Below, piece after piece: positions 26,066-34,152 of a DNA stretch of 57,279 nucleotides; within the stretch, counting starts at the first letter, position 1; each line of letters opens with the position of its first letter. Both the position numbers and the translations under genes were made by a program. Under the pieces are notes generated by a model. The model was not told the DNA's origin and made no database searches. It worked only from the letters and a program-made list of their open reading frames with translations. The stretch spans positions 1 to 57,279 of IMG/VR virus record IMGVR_UViG_3300021963_006667. One strand, given 5' to 3'. This DNA comes from a virus.

Positions 26066-26725
26066 TTGGCCACTAACTTTTACTTCAGCAACTTTTCAAA
26101 CTCGATGGAGCAAACTCTCATCGAGGATTTGATCATTGAGAGCATCCGTATCCACGGTCTCGACATGTGGTACATTCCACGCGTGCTTGGTGCCAAGGAT
26201 GACTTGCTGAACGAAGACGACCTTCCCATCTTTAACCACGCCTACCAACTTGAGATGTATGTTAAGAACGTTGAAGGCTTTGGTGGTGACGGCGAGTTCC
26301 TATCCAAGTTTGGTCTACAGATTCGTGACTCAGTTACGTTCTCGGTTGCTATGAGAAGGTTCTCCGAAGACGTTGGAACTTATAGTGAGGAAGTCAGACC
26401 AAACGAAGGTGACCTCATCTATCTCCCACTCAATCGTAAGATCTACGAGGTGATGTTCGTCGATAACAAGCCGATCTTCTATCAACTCGGTGCGCTTCAG
26501 ATGTACGACCTTCGTTGCGAACTGTTTGAGTTCTCGAACGAACGTTTCAACACCGGAGTCGAAGAGATCGATTCTATCACGGCGAAGATCATCACGACAG
26601 CAAACAACACCATGGCTGGAGTTGAATCGCTTGATTTTCTTGCAGACAACCTAACGATTGAAACCGCGGCTGCCGGAATCCTTGACTTCACCGAGGAAAA
26701 CCCATTTGGTGAGGATACCTACTAA
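26066..26725 (+). CDS. 14: Neck protein gp14
   Basis: 219 residues, TTG start five bases after gp13. T4 gp14-like features are NFYFSNFSNSMEQTLIEDLI, IHGLDMWYIPRVL, FLSKFGLQIRDSVTFSV and RPNEGDLIYLPLNRKIYEV. gp14 joins gp13 in the neck ring and helps attach the tail. The TTG is supported by conserved sequence beginning at residue 2 and by the next gene's overlap, although the ribosome binding site is weak. Slightly shorter than T4 gp14. Confidence 0.9.
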   Translation: MATNFYFSNFSNSMEQTLIEDLIIESIRIHGLDMWYIPRVLGAKDDLLNEDDLPIFNHAYQLEMYVKNVEGFGGDGEFLSKFGLQIRDSVTFSVAMRRFSEDVGTYSEEVRPNEGDLIYLPLNRKIYEVMFVDNKPIFYQLGALQMYDLRCELFEFSNERFNTGVEEIDSITAKIITTANNTMAGVESLDFLADNLTIETAAAGILDFTEENPFGEDTY

Positions 26726-27522
26726 TGTTCGGATATTCATTCTACAACCAAACGACAAGAAGATACATAGCTCTTTTTGGCACGCTGTTTAATAACATCT
26801 CAATCGGTCGTTCTAATAATGCCGGTACAGAGCAACAGCGTTTCAAGGTTCCCGTCAACTATGGACCGATGCAGAAGTTCCTATCGAAGATCGAGCAGGA
26901 TCCAGAACTTCAGGCTCAGGCGATTACGCTTCCACGTATCTCGTTCGAGCTTACCGCAATGAACTATGCAGGGGACAGAAAGCTTACCAACCGTACCATG
27001 ACGTCACAGGGAATCCCTGGGACAAACGACTCCGTTCGTACACACTTTACCGCGACCCCTTACGACCTTGAGTTTAACCTTAACATCATGGCGAAGTATG
27101 CAGAAGACGCGACAAAGATCGTCGAGCAAATCCTTCCGTTCTTCAAGCCAGAGTTTACCGTCACCGCAAAGATGATCGACTCAATGAACGAAACCGTTGA
27201 CCTTCCTATCATCTTGAACTCGGTAAGCAGCGAGGACACGTATGAAGGATCGTATGACGAAAGACGAGCGATCATCTGGACGCTTCAGTTCACGCTAAAA
27301 GGTTACTACTATGGACCAACGTCTACGAAGAAGATCATCAAGTTTGTTGATGCAAACCTGTACACCGACACGACCGCCACACGTGCAGTTACCCAAATCA
27401 ACGTTCAACCCGGTTTGACTGCAAACGGCCAACCTACAACCATACTCGCAAACAGTATCCCGTACGCTAACGTTAACATAGACGACGATTGGGCTTATAT
27501 TGTGACCATAGAGGACCTATAA
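26725..27522 (+). CDS. 15: Tail sheath stabiliser/terminator gp15
   Basis: 265 residues. The N-terminus FGYSFYNQTTRRYIALFGTL plus LFNNISIGR and the middle LPRISFELTAMNYAGDRKLT are characteristic of gp15, which caps the contractile tail and joins it to the neck. The final IDDDWAYIVTIEDL is also seen in homologues. It overlaps gp14 by one base. Confidence 0.92.
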   Translation: MFGYSFYNQTTRRYIALFGTLFNNISIGRSNNAGTEQQRFKVPVNYGPMQKFLSKIEQDPELQAQAITLPRISFELTAMNYAGDRKLTNRTMTSQGIPGTNDSVRTHFTATPYDLEFNLNIMAKYAEDATKIVEQILPFFKPEFTVTAKMIDSMNETVDLPIILNSVSSEDTYEGSYDERRAIIWTLQFTLKGYYYGPTSTKKIIKFVDANLYTDTTATRAVTQINVQPGLTANGQPTTILANSIPYANVNIDDDWAYIVTIEDL

Positions 27523-27523
27523 C

Positions 27524-28009
27524 ATGAGTAATGATCAAATAAGCAGATACCTTGGTTTACCGCCAATGGGAGTAATCCCTGATGCTGAAGTAGTTGAAGA
27601 GAAGAAGTCGGTTTCAGTCACGTCCCAGCACATCTCTAAAAACTTAGCGAAACAGTTGCCTAAAGAGCCTGAGACCAGGGTCGAGCAGGCAGAAAACGAT
27701 TACGACTACGCTCGAAAGAACATGTACGACGTGATCGAGAAGGGAACGCAGGCCCTTGAAGAGTTGCTCGGTGTGGCGACTCAATCACAGCACCCACGAG
27801 CTTATGAAGTACTCGCGACTACAATGAAGACCCTCGTCGATGCAAACAAAGAACTCGTCGGCCTTTCGAAGAAGAAGGTCGAAGAAGAAAAGCTTAATGA
27901 TGAACCTCAGACGAGATCTGGCGGTGTGACAAATAACAACCTATTCGTAGGCACAACGCATGATCTGCTGAAGGTTTTAGCAGACATGAGGAAAAATGCA
28001 AACTCCTAA
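27524..28009 (+). CDS. 16: Small terminase subunit gp16
   Basis: 161 residues. N-terminal ISRYLGLPPM and a long helical central region (YARKNMYDVIEKGTQALEEL) match T4-like gp16. The C-terminal NNNLFVGTTHDLLKVL is a typical conserved end in marine T4-like phages. It regulates DNA recognition and the packaging ATPase. Its 3' end overlaps the gp17 start by 14 bases, the usual arrangement. Confidence 0.9.
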   Translation: MSNDQISRYLGLPPMGVIPDAEVVEEKKSVSVTSQHISKNLAKQLPKEPETRVEQAENDYDYARKNMYDVIEKGTQALEELLGVATQSQHPRAYEVLATTMKTLVDANKELVGLSKKKVEEEKLNDEPQTRSGGVTNNNLFVGTTHDLLKVLADMRKNANS

Positions 28010-29639
28010 TAACGAACCCGAAAAGCAGAAGGGTTACCTAGGTAACAACCTTCTCAAACGTATCGGACAAGAACAAAATTGGACCACGGAACAGTTGTCA
28101 GAGATGGCAAAGTGTATGATGGATCCGATCTACTTCGCAGAGACGTACATCAAGATCGTTCACGTTGACCGTGGACTCATCAAGATGGAGATGTATGACT
28201 ACCAAAAAGACATCGCCACAAAGATTTTCAACAACCGCCGTGTTGCTGTCCTGACCGCTCGTCAGGCAGGTAAAACCACGACCGCGGTTGCGATCATCTT
28301 ACACTACGTTATCTTCAATGAACATAAAAACGTTGGCATCCTTTCAAACAAAGGTGAAGGCTCAAAGGAAGTTCTTGAGCGTATCAAACTTGCATACGAA
28401 AATCTACCAAAGTGGATGCAACACGGCATCCTAGAGTGGAACAAGAACTCCATCGAACTTGAGAACGGCTGTAAGATCTATGCAGGAACGACCACGTCTA
28501 GCTCGATCCGTGGTAAGTCTATCGCATTCCTTTACATCGACGAGTGTGCGTTTGTTGAAGGATACGACGACTTCTTCGCCTCCGTGTATCCTACCCTTTC
28601 GTCTGGTGAAGAGACCAAGCTACTCATGACTTCCACGCCAAACGGTCTTAACCACTTCTTTAAGATATGTGAAGGGGCAAAGCAAGGAACGAACGGATAC
28701 CAATATGTCGAGGTGACATGGGACAAGGTTCCTGGTCGTGGACCATCTTGGAAACAGGAAACCCTCGAGGCACTCAACTTCGATACCGAGAAGTTTGCCC
28801 AGGAATACGAGGCACAGTTCCTCGGATCGTCTGGTACTCTTATCGACGGTGCGACCCTGAAGATGTTGCAGTCTTCGTTCAAAACTCCTCTTCATGAAGG
28901 TCAAGGCTTGAGTGTCTATGAGACACCGCAGAAGGGAAGAACCTACGTGGCCGTGGCCGACGTGTCCAGGGGAAAGGGTCTTGACTATTCGGCATTCCAT
29001 ATCTTTGACGTGAGTCAGATGCCTTACAAGCAGGTCGCGACTTACCGAAACAACTTGGTTACTCCGGTCGACTATGCCGACATCATCTATAGGACTACGA
29101 AGTCTTACAACGACGCGTACATCCTTGTAGAGATCAACGATATTGGTGGACAGGTTTCAGACACCTTGCACTTTGAGTTTGAGGTCGAGACCTTGTTATA
29201 TACCGAGTCCGCGGGTAGGTCCGGTAAACGAATCTCCGGTGGTTTTGGTTCAAACGCAGACAAAGGGATCCGAACCACGAAGCAGGTAAAGGCTGTTGGT
29301 TGTTCAATCCTTAAACTACTTCTTGAACAGAAACAGTTGGTGCTTTCCGACTTCAACACTATTAACGAGTTGTCCACTTTCTCTAAAAGAGGCGTATCTT
29401 ATGAGGCTGAATCTGGATGCCACGACGACCTTGTGATGTGTCTTGTGTTGTTCGCGTGGTTAAGCACACAGACGTTCTTCAAAGACATCACCGATATTAA
29501 CACGATGATGAGGTTAAGGGAGAAGACCGACTCGGAGATTATGGAAGATTTGCTTCCGTTTGGATTAACGTACGACGACATTGAGACTTTTGAGCCCGCG
29601 TATATTCCGAGGCAAGACGGTTGGTTAAACGATTGGTAA
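27996..29639 (+). CDS. 17: Large terminase subunit gp17
   Basis: 547 residues. ATPase motifs: Walker A TARQAGKTT (K93), Walker B AFLYIDECAF (D182, E183), coupling motif MTSTPNG. The RNase-H-like nuclease domain begins around AVADVSRGKGLDYSAFHIFD (D322, D330 likely metal ligands) and ends with HDDLVMCLVLFAW. It powers DNA packaging through the portal and cuts concatemers. Length is slightly shorter than T4 gp17. No intron or intein interrupts it. Confidence 0.96.
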   Translation: MQTPNNEPEKQKGYLGNNLLKRIGQEQNWTTEQLSEMAKCMMDPIYFAETYIKIVHVDRGLIKMEMYDYQKDIATKIFNNRRVAVLTARQAGKTTTAVAIILHYVIFNEHKNVGILSNKGEGSKEVLERIKLAYENLPKWMQHGILEWNKNSIELENGCKIYAGTTTSSSIRGKSIAFLYIDECAFVEGYDDFFASVYPTLSSGEETKLLMTSTPNGLNHFFKICEGAKQGTNGYQYVEVTWDKVPGRGPSWKQETLEALNFDTEKFAQEYEAQFLGSSGTLIDGATLKMLQSSFKTPLHEGQGLSVYETPQKGRTYVAVADVSRGKGLDYSAFHIFDVSQMPYKQVATYRNNLVTPVDYADIIYRTTKSYNDAYILVEINDIGGQVSDTLHFEFEVETLLYTESAGRSGKRISGGFGSNADKGIRTTKQVKAVGCSILKLLLEQKQLVLSDFNTINELSTFSKRGVSYEAESGCHDDLVMCLVLFAWLSTQTFFKDITDINTMMRLREKTDSEIMEDLLPFGLTYDDIETFEPAYIPRQDGWLNDW

Positions 29640-29649
29640 TTGTCTTTCT

Positions 29650-29657
29650 TATAAATA
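29650..29657 (+). promoter_or_regulatory. T4-type late promoter TATAAATA before gp18
   Basis: Perfect TATAAATA ten bases after the gp17 stop and 49 bases before the sheath ATG, with AAGGAGAT adjoining the start. Confidence 0.92.
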
Positions 29658-29706
29658 AAAGGAAGAAGTTACACGAAATAATGCTCATAAAAGGAGATAA
29701 CCAACC

Positions 29707-31287
29707 ATGGCATATCAATTAAGCCCAGGAATTAACGTATCTGAGATCGACCTTACTTCTGTCGTCCCAGCCGTGGCAACCACGACTGGTGCTATCGCAG
29801 GCGTTTTTGCATGGGGTCCAACCAATACACCAGTTTTAGTATCGTCTGAAACCGATCTTGTTAACAGATTTGGTGAACCAGTCACAGGCGTGAATACCGA
29901 GACGTTCTTCACCGCAGCAGACTTCCTTGCATACGGAAACTCGCTGTATGTAGTTCGTGTAAGCGATGGCGTAGCAGCAACGCCAAACACAGGTTCGACG
30001 TATGACACCTCAATCAGCGCAAAGTACCCAGGAACTTATGGTAACAGCCTCAGCGTTGCTATCATCGGTCCTACCGGTAACACGTCGCTACTTAGTGCCG
30101 GTTCTAAGTTTTACGCCGATAAACTCAGAACCCCAGCTACCGGAACAGTTAACGTCGTCGTCATGGATAAGACCGCTAACGTGGCTCTTGAAGTTTACGA
30201 ATCGCTTTCAACTTCATCAACTGCATTCACCGAAGATGGCACCACGAACTATCTCGAAGAAGTGATTGCACAGAAGTCAAGATACGTCACCATTTCAGCA
30301 GCAGCAGTTACCTCAATCATTAGTGCTGGTTCGACCATCGCTGTCGACGAAGGTCTTGTTGGTGGTACGAACGGTGCTACAGAAACTTCGGTTACGGCAT
30401 CTAACCTTATCGCTGGATACAACTACTTTGCAAGCCCTGAAGACATCGACGTTTCGTTGATCCTTGCCGGTAAGCCGATGGGTACCAACGCTGTCCAGGT
30501 CGCAAACCACATCATCGACAACATCTGCTCGGTCAGAAAGGATTGCATGGTATTCATCACGCCTTCTTCAAGCACCGGTGCAATGTCAACTGTTGGTAGC
30601 GAACTTACAGACATCACAACGTTTGCTAACAGAATAACTAACTCATCGTACGCCGTTATCGACTCAGGTTATAAGTACCGTTACGACCGTTACAACGACA
30701 GATATATTTACACTCCTCTCAACGGGGACATCGCTGGTCTGTGCGTAAGAACCGACGAGACTCGTGATCCATGGTTCTCACCTGCAGGTTACAACAGAGG
30801 TTTAATCAAAAACGTCATCAAACTTGCTTACAACCCTAAAAAGGCTGACCGTGACGCGCTTTACAAGCTTGGTGTAAACCCTGTTATCACACAACCTGGA
30901 CAAGGAACACTTCTGTTCGGTGACAAGACTCACTTGACCACCAACTCTGCGTTTGATAGAATCAACGTTCGCCGCCTATTCATCGTTCTTGAGAAAGCAA
31001 TCTCAAGAGCTTCTAAGTCTACACTCTTCGAATTCAACGATGCCTTCACTCGTGCACAATTCAAGAATATGGTTGAACCTTTCCTTAGAGACGTCCAGGG
31101 TCGTCGTGGTATCTATGACTTTAAGGTTGTATGTGACGAAACAAACAACACGGCACAAGTCATTGATAGCAACTCTTTTGTCGGTGACATCTACGTTAAA
31201 CCAGCGCGCGCAATCAACTTCATTCAACTCAACTTCGTCGCAGTTAGAACTGGCGTAGAGTTTAATGAAATCATTGGTCAACGCTAA
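29707..31287 (+). CDS. 18: Tail sheath protein gp18
   Basis: 526 residues. N-terminal LSPGINVSEIDLTSVVPAVA followed by TTTGAIAGVFAWGP is the conserved gp18 start. The C-terminal part carries FIVLEKAISRASKSTLFEFN and IYVKPARAINFIQLNFVAVR typical of contractile sheaths. Shorter than T4 gp18 (659), as in many marine relatives, implying fewer surface insertion domains. The contractile tube is assembled around gp19. Confidence 0.95.
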   Translation: MAYQLSPGINVSEIDLTSVVPAVATTTGAIAGVFAWGPTNTPVLVSSETDLVNRFGEPVTGVNTETFFTAADFLAYGNSLYVVRVSDGVAATPNTGSTYDTSISAKYPGTYGNSLSVAIIGPTGNTSLLSAGSKFYADKLRTPATGTVNVVVMDKTANVALEVYESLSTSSTAFTEDGTTNYLEEVIAQKSRYVTISAAAVTSIISAGSTIAVDEGLVGGTNGATETSVTASNLIAGYNYFASPEDIDVSLILAGKPMGTNAVQVANHIIDNICSVRKDCMVFITPSSSTGAMSTVGSELTDITTFANRITNSSYAVIDSGYKYRYDRYNDRYIYTPLNGDIAGLCVRTDETRDPWFSPAGYNRGLIKNVIKLAYNPKKADRDALYKLGVNPVITQPGQGTLLFGDKTHLTTNSAFDRINVRRLFIVLEKAISRASKSTLFEFNDAFTRAQFKNMVEPFLRDVQGRRGIYDFKVVCDETNNTAQVIDSNSFVGDIYVKPARAINFIQLNFVAVRTGVEFNEIIGQR

Positions 31288-31289
31288 GG

Positions 31290-31297
31290 TATAAATA
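31290..31297 (+). promoter_or_regulatory. T4-type late promoter TATAAATA before gp19
   Basis: Perfect TATAAATA three bases after the gp18 stop and 23 bases before the gp19 ATG; AAGGAGAA between. Confidence 0.92.
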
Positions 31298-31320
31298 TAG
31301 AAAGATAAGGAGAATCTAAA

Positions 31321-31872
31321 ATGGCTTTCAATATTAACGACCTTAGATCACAACTAACATTTGGAGGAGCGAAAGCCTCGCTCTTCCAGGTACAAATCAC
31401 CAACCCGGTTAACGGTCTTGCGGACATCAAAGTTCCTTTCATGGTAAAGGCTTCCTCTATCCCTGCAAGCACGTTGAGCACAATCGAGGTTCCATACTTT
31501 GGTCGTAAGATCAAACTTGCTGGAAACAGAACGTTTGCTGAATGGTCCGTCACCGTCATCAACGACGAAGACTTCTTGATTCGTAACGCTATGGAAAACT
31601 GGATGGCTTCAATCAACAGTCACCGCGGAAACATTACGAACTTGGCTTCGGCATCACCTCTTCAATATAAAGCTCAGGCGCAAATCACTCAGTTCTCTAA
31701 GACTGGTGCTGCTCTTCGTACATATGAATTTAACGGACTGTTCCCTGTAGATGTTGCAGCGATGGAAACTAACTGGGAATCTGACGGTATTCAGGACTTT
31801 AACGTGACTTTCCAGTACGACTGGTGGAGCGTAAACGGTGGCATCACCGGCGATGCTGGTACACAGGCCTAA
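31321..31872 (+). CDS. 19: Tail tube protein gp19
   Basis: 183 residues. FNINDLRSQLTFGGAKASLF, FMVKASSIPASTLSTIEVPY and FGRKIKLAGNRTFAEWSVTV match gp19 of T4-like phages, the inner tube monomer with the Hcp-like fold. Length close to T4 gp19. It has its own late promoter, as expected for a high-copy tail component. Confidence 0.95.
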   Translation: MAFNINDLRSQLTFGGAKASLFQVQITNPVNGLADIKVPFMVKASSIPASTLSTIEVPYFGRKIKLAGNRTFAEWSVTVINDEDFLIRNAMENWMASINSHRGNITNLASASPLQYKAQAQITQFSKTGAALRTYEFNGLFPVDVAAMETNWESDGIQDFNVTFQYDWWSVNGGITGDAGTQA

Positions 31873-31926
31873 GTGAAACGAGAGCAATAGCTTTCAATAT
31901 AGAAATGATCTAAGGATAACAAACTA

Positions 31927-33489
31927 ATGCAGCTATTTGGCTTCGAAATAAAGCGAAAAGAGGAAGCGAAGGATCAAGTTAGATCCTTCGCCGAACCTAC
32001 TAATGATGACGGAGCCATTTCAGTCGCGACTGGTGGCGCACAGAGTTCATTCGTGGACTTGGACGGTACAGCAAAGACCGAAGCCGAACTTGTAAACCGT
32101 TATCGCGGAATGCTTCAGCAACCTGAAGTTCAATCCGCGGTAGACGACATTGTGAACGAAGCAATCACTATTTCTGATGAAGAAAGTGTGGTTGAGTGTG
32201 TTACCGACGACATCGAAATGCCTGATACTATCCGTAAAAAGATCCGTGAAGAGTTTGAAAACGTTCTTATGCTTCTCGACTTTTCTAACCAAGGTTATGA
32301 TATTTTTCAACGTTGGTATGTCGATGGTCGTATAAACTATCACATCGTTATTGATGAGTCTGCCCCTAAAAAGGGCATAGTCGAACTTCGTTACATCGAC
32401 CCGCGTAAGATTAGAAAGATCCGTGAGTTTGAACGTCAAAGGGTTGATGGAACAAACTTCGCCGTTAAGAAGGTGAAGGCCGAGTACTACATGTATTCGG
32501 AAAGAGGATACGACGGTCAGTCTGCAAACGTTCTTGGAGCCACCGATTCGATTCAGGGCTTGAAGATCGCCAAGGACTCGATCATTCACTGTAATTCTGG
32601 TGTGCTGAATGAGAGAAACACAGTTGTTCTCTCTTATTTGCATAAGGCATACAAGCCTTTGAACCAACTTCGTATGATGGAAGACGCCGCAGTTATCTAC
32701 AGAATCTCACGTGCCCCAGAACGTAGAATCTTCTATATCGACGTCGGTAACCTTCCAAAACTGAAGGCTGAACAGTATCTTCGTGATATGATGGTCAACC
32801 ACAAGAACAAACTCGTCTATGACGCTGCGACAGGCGAGATGAGAGACGATCGCAAGTTCATGACGATCACGGACGACTTCTGGCTTCCTCGCCGTGAAGG
32901 TGGACGTGGTACAGAAATTACCACCCTTCCTGGTGGTCAGAACCTAGGTGAACTCGACGACATTATGTACTTCCAAAAGAAGTTGTACAAGTCATTGAAC
33001 GTTCCAATCTCGCGTATGGAACCAGAGACAGGTTTCTCACTTGGTAGAGCCTCTGAAATCTCCCGCGATGAAGTCAAGTTTGCAAAGTTTATTCGTCGTC
33101 TTCGTGCTCGCTTCACTATCCTTTTCGATAAGGCACTTGAAAAGCAACTGATCCTCAAGGGTATCATTAAGCCTGAAGAGTGGGATCTTATCAAGGACAA
33201 GATCCGTTACAACTTCATGAATGATAACCATTTTGAAGAGTTGAAGGAAGCTGAAATCCTTCGTGACAGATTGAGTATTCTAGCCGATATAAGTAATTAC
33301 ACCGGTGATTACTTCTCTAAAGAGTGGGTTCGTAAGAATGTACTCCATATGAGCGAAGACGACATTGAAGAAATTAAGAAACAAATTGATCAAGAAGTTA
33401 AGGATGAGCCTCCGGCAGAAGAACCCGTGACACCGCCTGGACCTCTCGATTCAAACCCACCACAACCAAATAATGTACCATCCAAATAA
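31927..33489 (+). CDS. 20: Portal vertex protein gp20
   Basis: 520 residues. Features of gp20: YRGMLQQPEVQSAVDDIVNE, IVELRYIDPRKIRKIREFE, MRMMEDAAVIYRISRAPERR-like segment, PGGQNLGELDDIMYFQKKLY and RASEISRDEVKFAKFIRRLR. Forms the dodecameric portal that nucleates the head and docks terminase. The C-terminal tail is Pro/Asp/Glu-rich and variable. There is a short 54-base gap upstream with no clear promoter. Confidence 0.95.
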   Translation: MQLFGFEIKRKEEAKDQVRSFAEPTNDDGAISVATGGAQSSFVDLDGTAKTEAELVNRYRGMLQQPEVQSAVDDIVNEAITISDEESVVECVTDDIEMPDTIRKKIREEFENVLMLLDFSNQGYDIFQRWYVDGRINYHIVIDESAPKKGIVELRYIDPRKIRKIREFERQRVDGTNFAVKKVKAEYYMYSERGYDGQSANVLGATDSIQGLKIAKDSIIHCNSGVLNERNTVVLSYLHKAYKPLNQLRMMEDAAVIYRISRAPERRIFYIDVGNLPKLKAEQYLRDMMVNHKNKLVYDAATGEMRDDRKFMTITDDFWLPRREGGRGTEITTLPGGQNLGELDDIMYFQKKLYKSLNVPISRMEPETGFSLGRASEISRDEVKFAKFIRRLRARFTILFDKALEKQLILKGIIKPEEWDLIKDKIRYNFMNDNHFEELKEAEILRDRLSILADISNYTGDYFSKEWVRKNVLHMSEDDIEEIKKQIDQEVKDEPPAEEPVTPPGPLDSNPPQPNNVPSK

Positions 33490-33499
33490 GGAGACTAAC

Positions 33500-34141
33500 A
33501 TGTCAATTAAAGATCTAATTGCAGCGGCATATAACAAAGACGCTACTGCGTTTGAATCAGCATTTCAGTCAGTCATGCAAGACAAGGTCTCTGCTGCTGT
33601 TCAAACTGCGTTTACCGCTGAGGAAGCTGAAGAAGACCTTGACGAAGAAGTCGAACAGATCGACGAACTTTCAGATGACAAGCTTAAGGACTATCATGCT
33701 AAAGCCGGAGCAGATCGCCAAAAAGCGAAGGCTGAAGCTGAAAAAGGATTTACCGCAAAGAAGTTTACTCCTGCAAGCGTTCAGAAAACAACTGACGCAT
33801 ATAAGCGTTTTGTTAAGCGCGGTAAGGGTATGACTGCTGCAGCCAATAAAATGTCTGAAGAAGTCGAAGAACTTGACGAGCTTTCGAACAAAACTCTCGC
33901 ATCCTATACAAATAAAGCCGCTGATTCTATGGCTAATGCTGCACATAGTCTTGGCAAAAAGTCAGAGCGTTCCGATGAAGTAGATCGCATGACAAACCGT
34001 CATATGCCAGACAAGTATACTGTACGCGACAACATGAAAAAGGTTCTTGACGCTGATGAGAAATCACAGAGAAAAGATCGTAAAGTAATTGGTAAGCGCA
34101 TTACTGGTATTGCGCAAGCTACAAAAAGACTTTCAAAGTAA
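33500..34141 (+). CDS. Prohead core/internal protein with IDE/LDE repeats
   Basis: 213 residues from the ATG at 33500, which has AAGGAG in front. It occupies the place of T4 genes 67/68 between portal and protease. Acidic N-terminal half (EEAEEDLDEEVEQIDELSD), then Lys-rich segments and a second EEVEELDELSNKTLASYTN module. The hydrophobic-x-E sites (IDE, LDE) fit the T4 gp21 protease preference for cleavage after Glu in I/L-x-E. Likely a cleaved core protein packaged with or processed before DNA. It shares an exact 30-base repeat with the next gene. Confidence 0.78.
   Translation: MSIKDLIAAAYNKDATAFESAFQSVMQDKVSAAVQTAFTAEEAEEDLDEEVEQIDELSDDKLKDYHAKAGADRQKAKAEAEKGFTAKKFTPASVQKTTDAYKRFVKRGKGMTAAANKMSEEVEELDELSNKTLASYTNKAADSMANAAHSLGKKSERSDEVDRMTNRHMPDKYTVRDNMKKVLDADEKSQRKDRKVIGKRITGIAQATKRLSK
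33644..33673 (+). repeat. 30-base exact repeat, copy 1
   Basis: Identical to 34483-34512; codes EEVEQIDELS in the first head-core protein. Exact identity at DNA level over 30 bases in two adjacent genes suggests recent duplication or recombination of the linker module. Confidence 0.9.
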
Positions 34142-34152
34142 TAGGTAGTCAA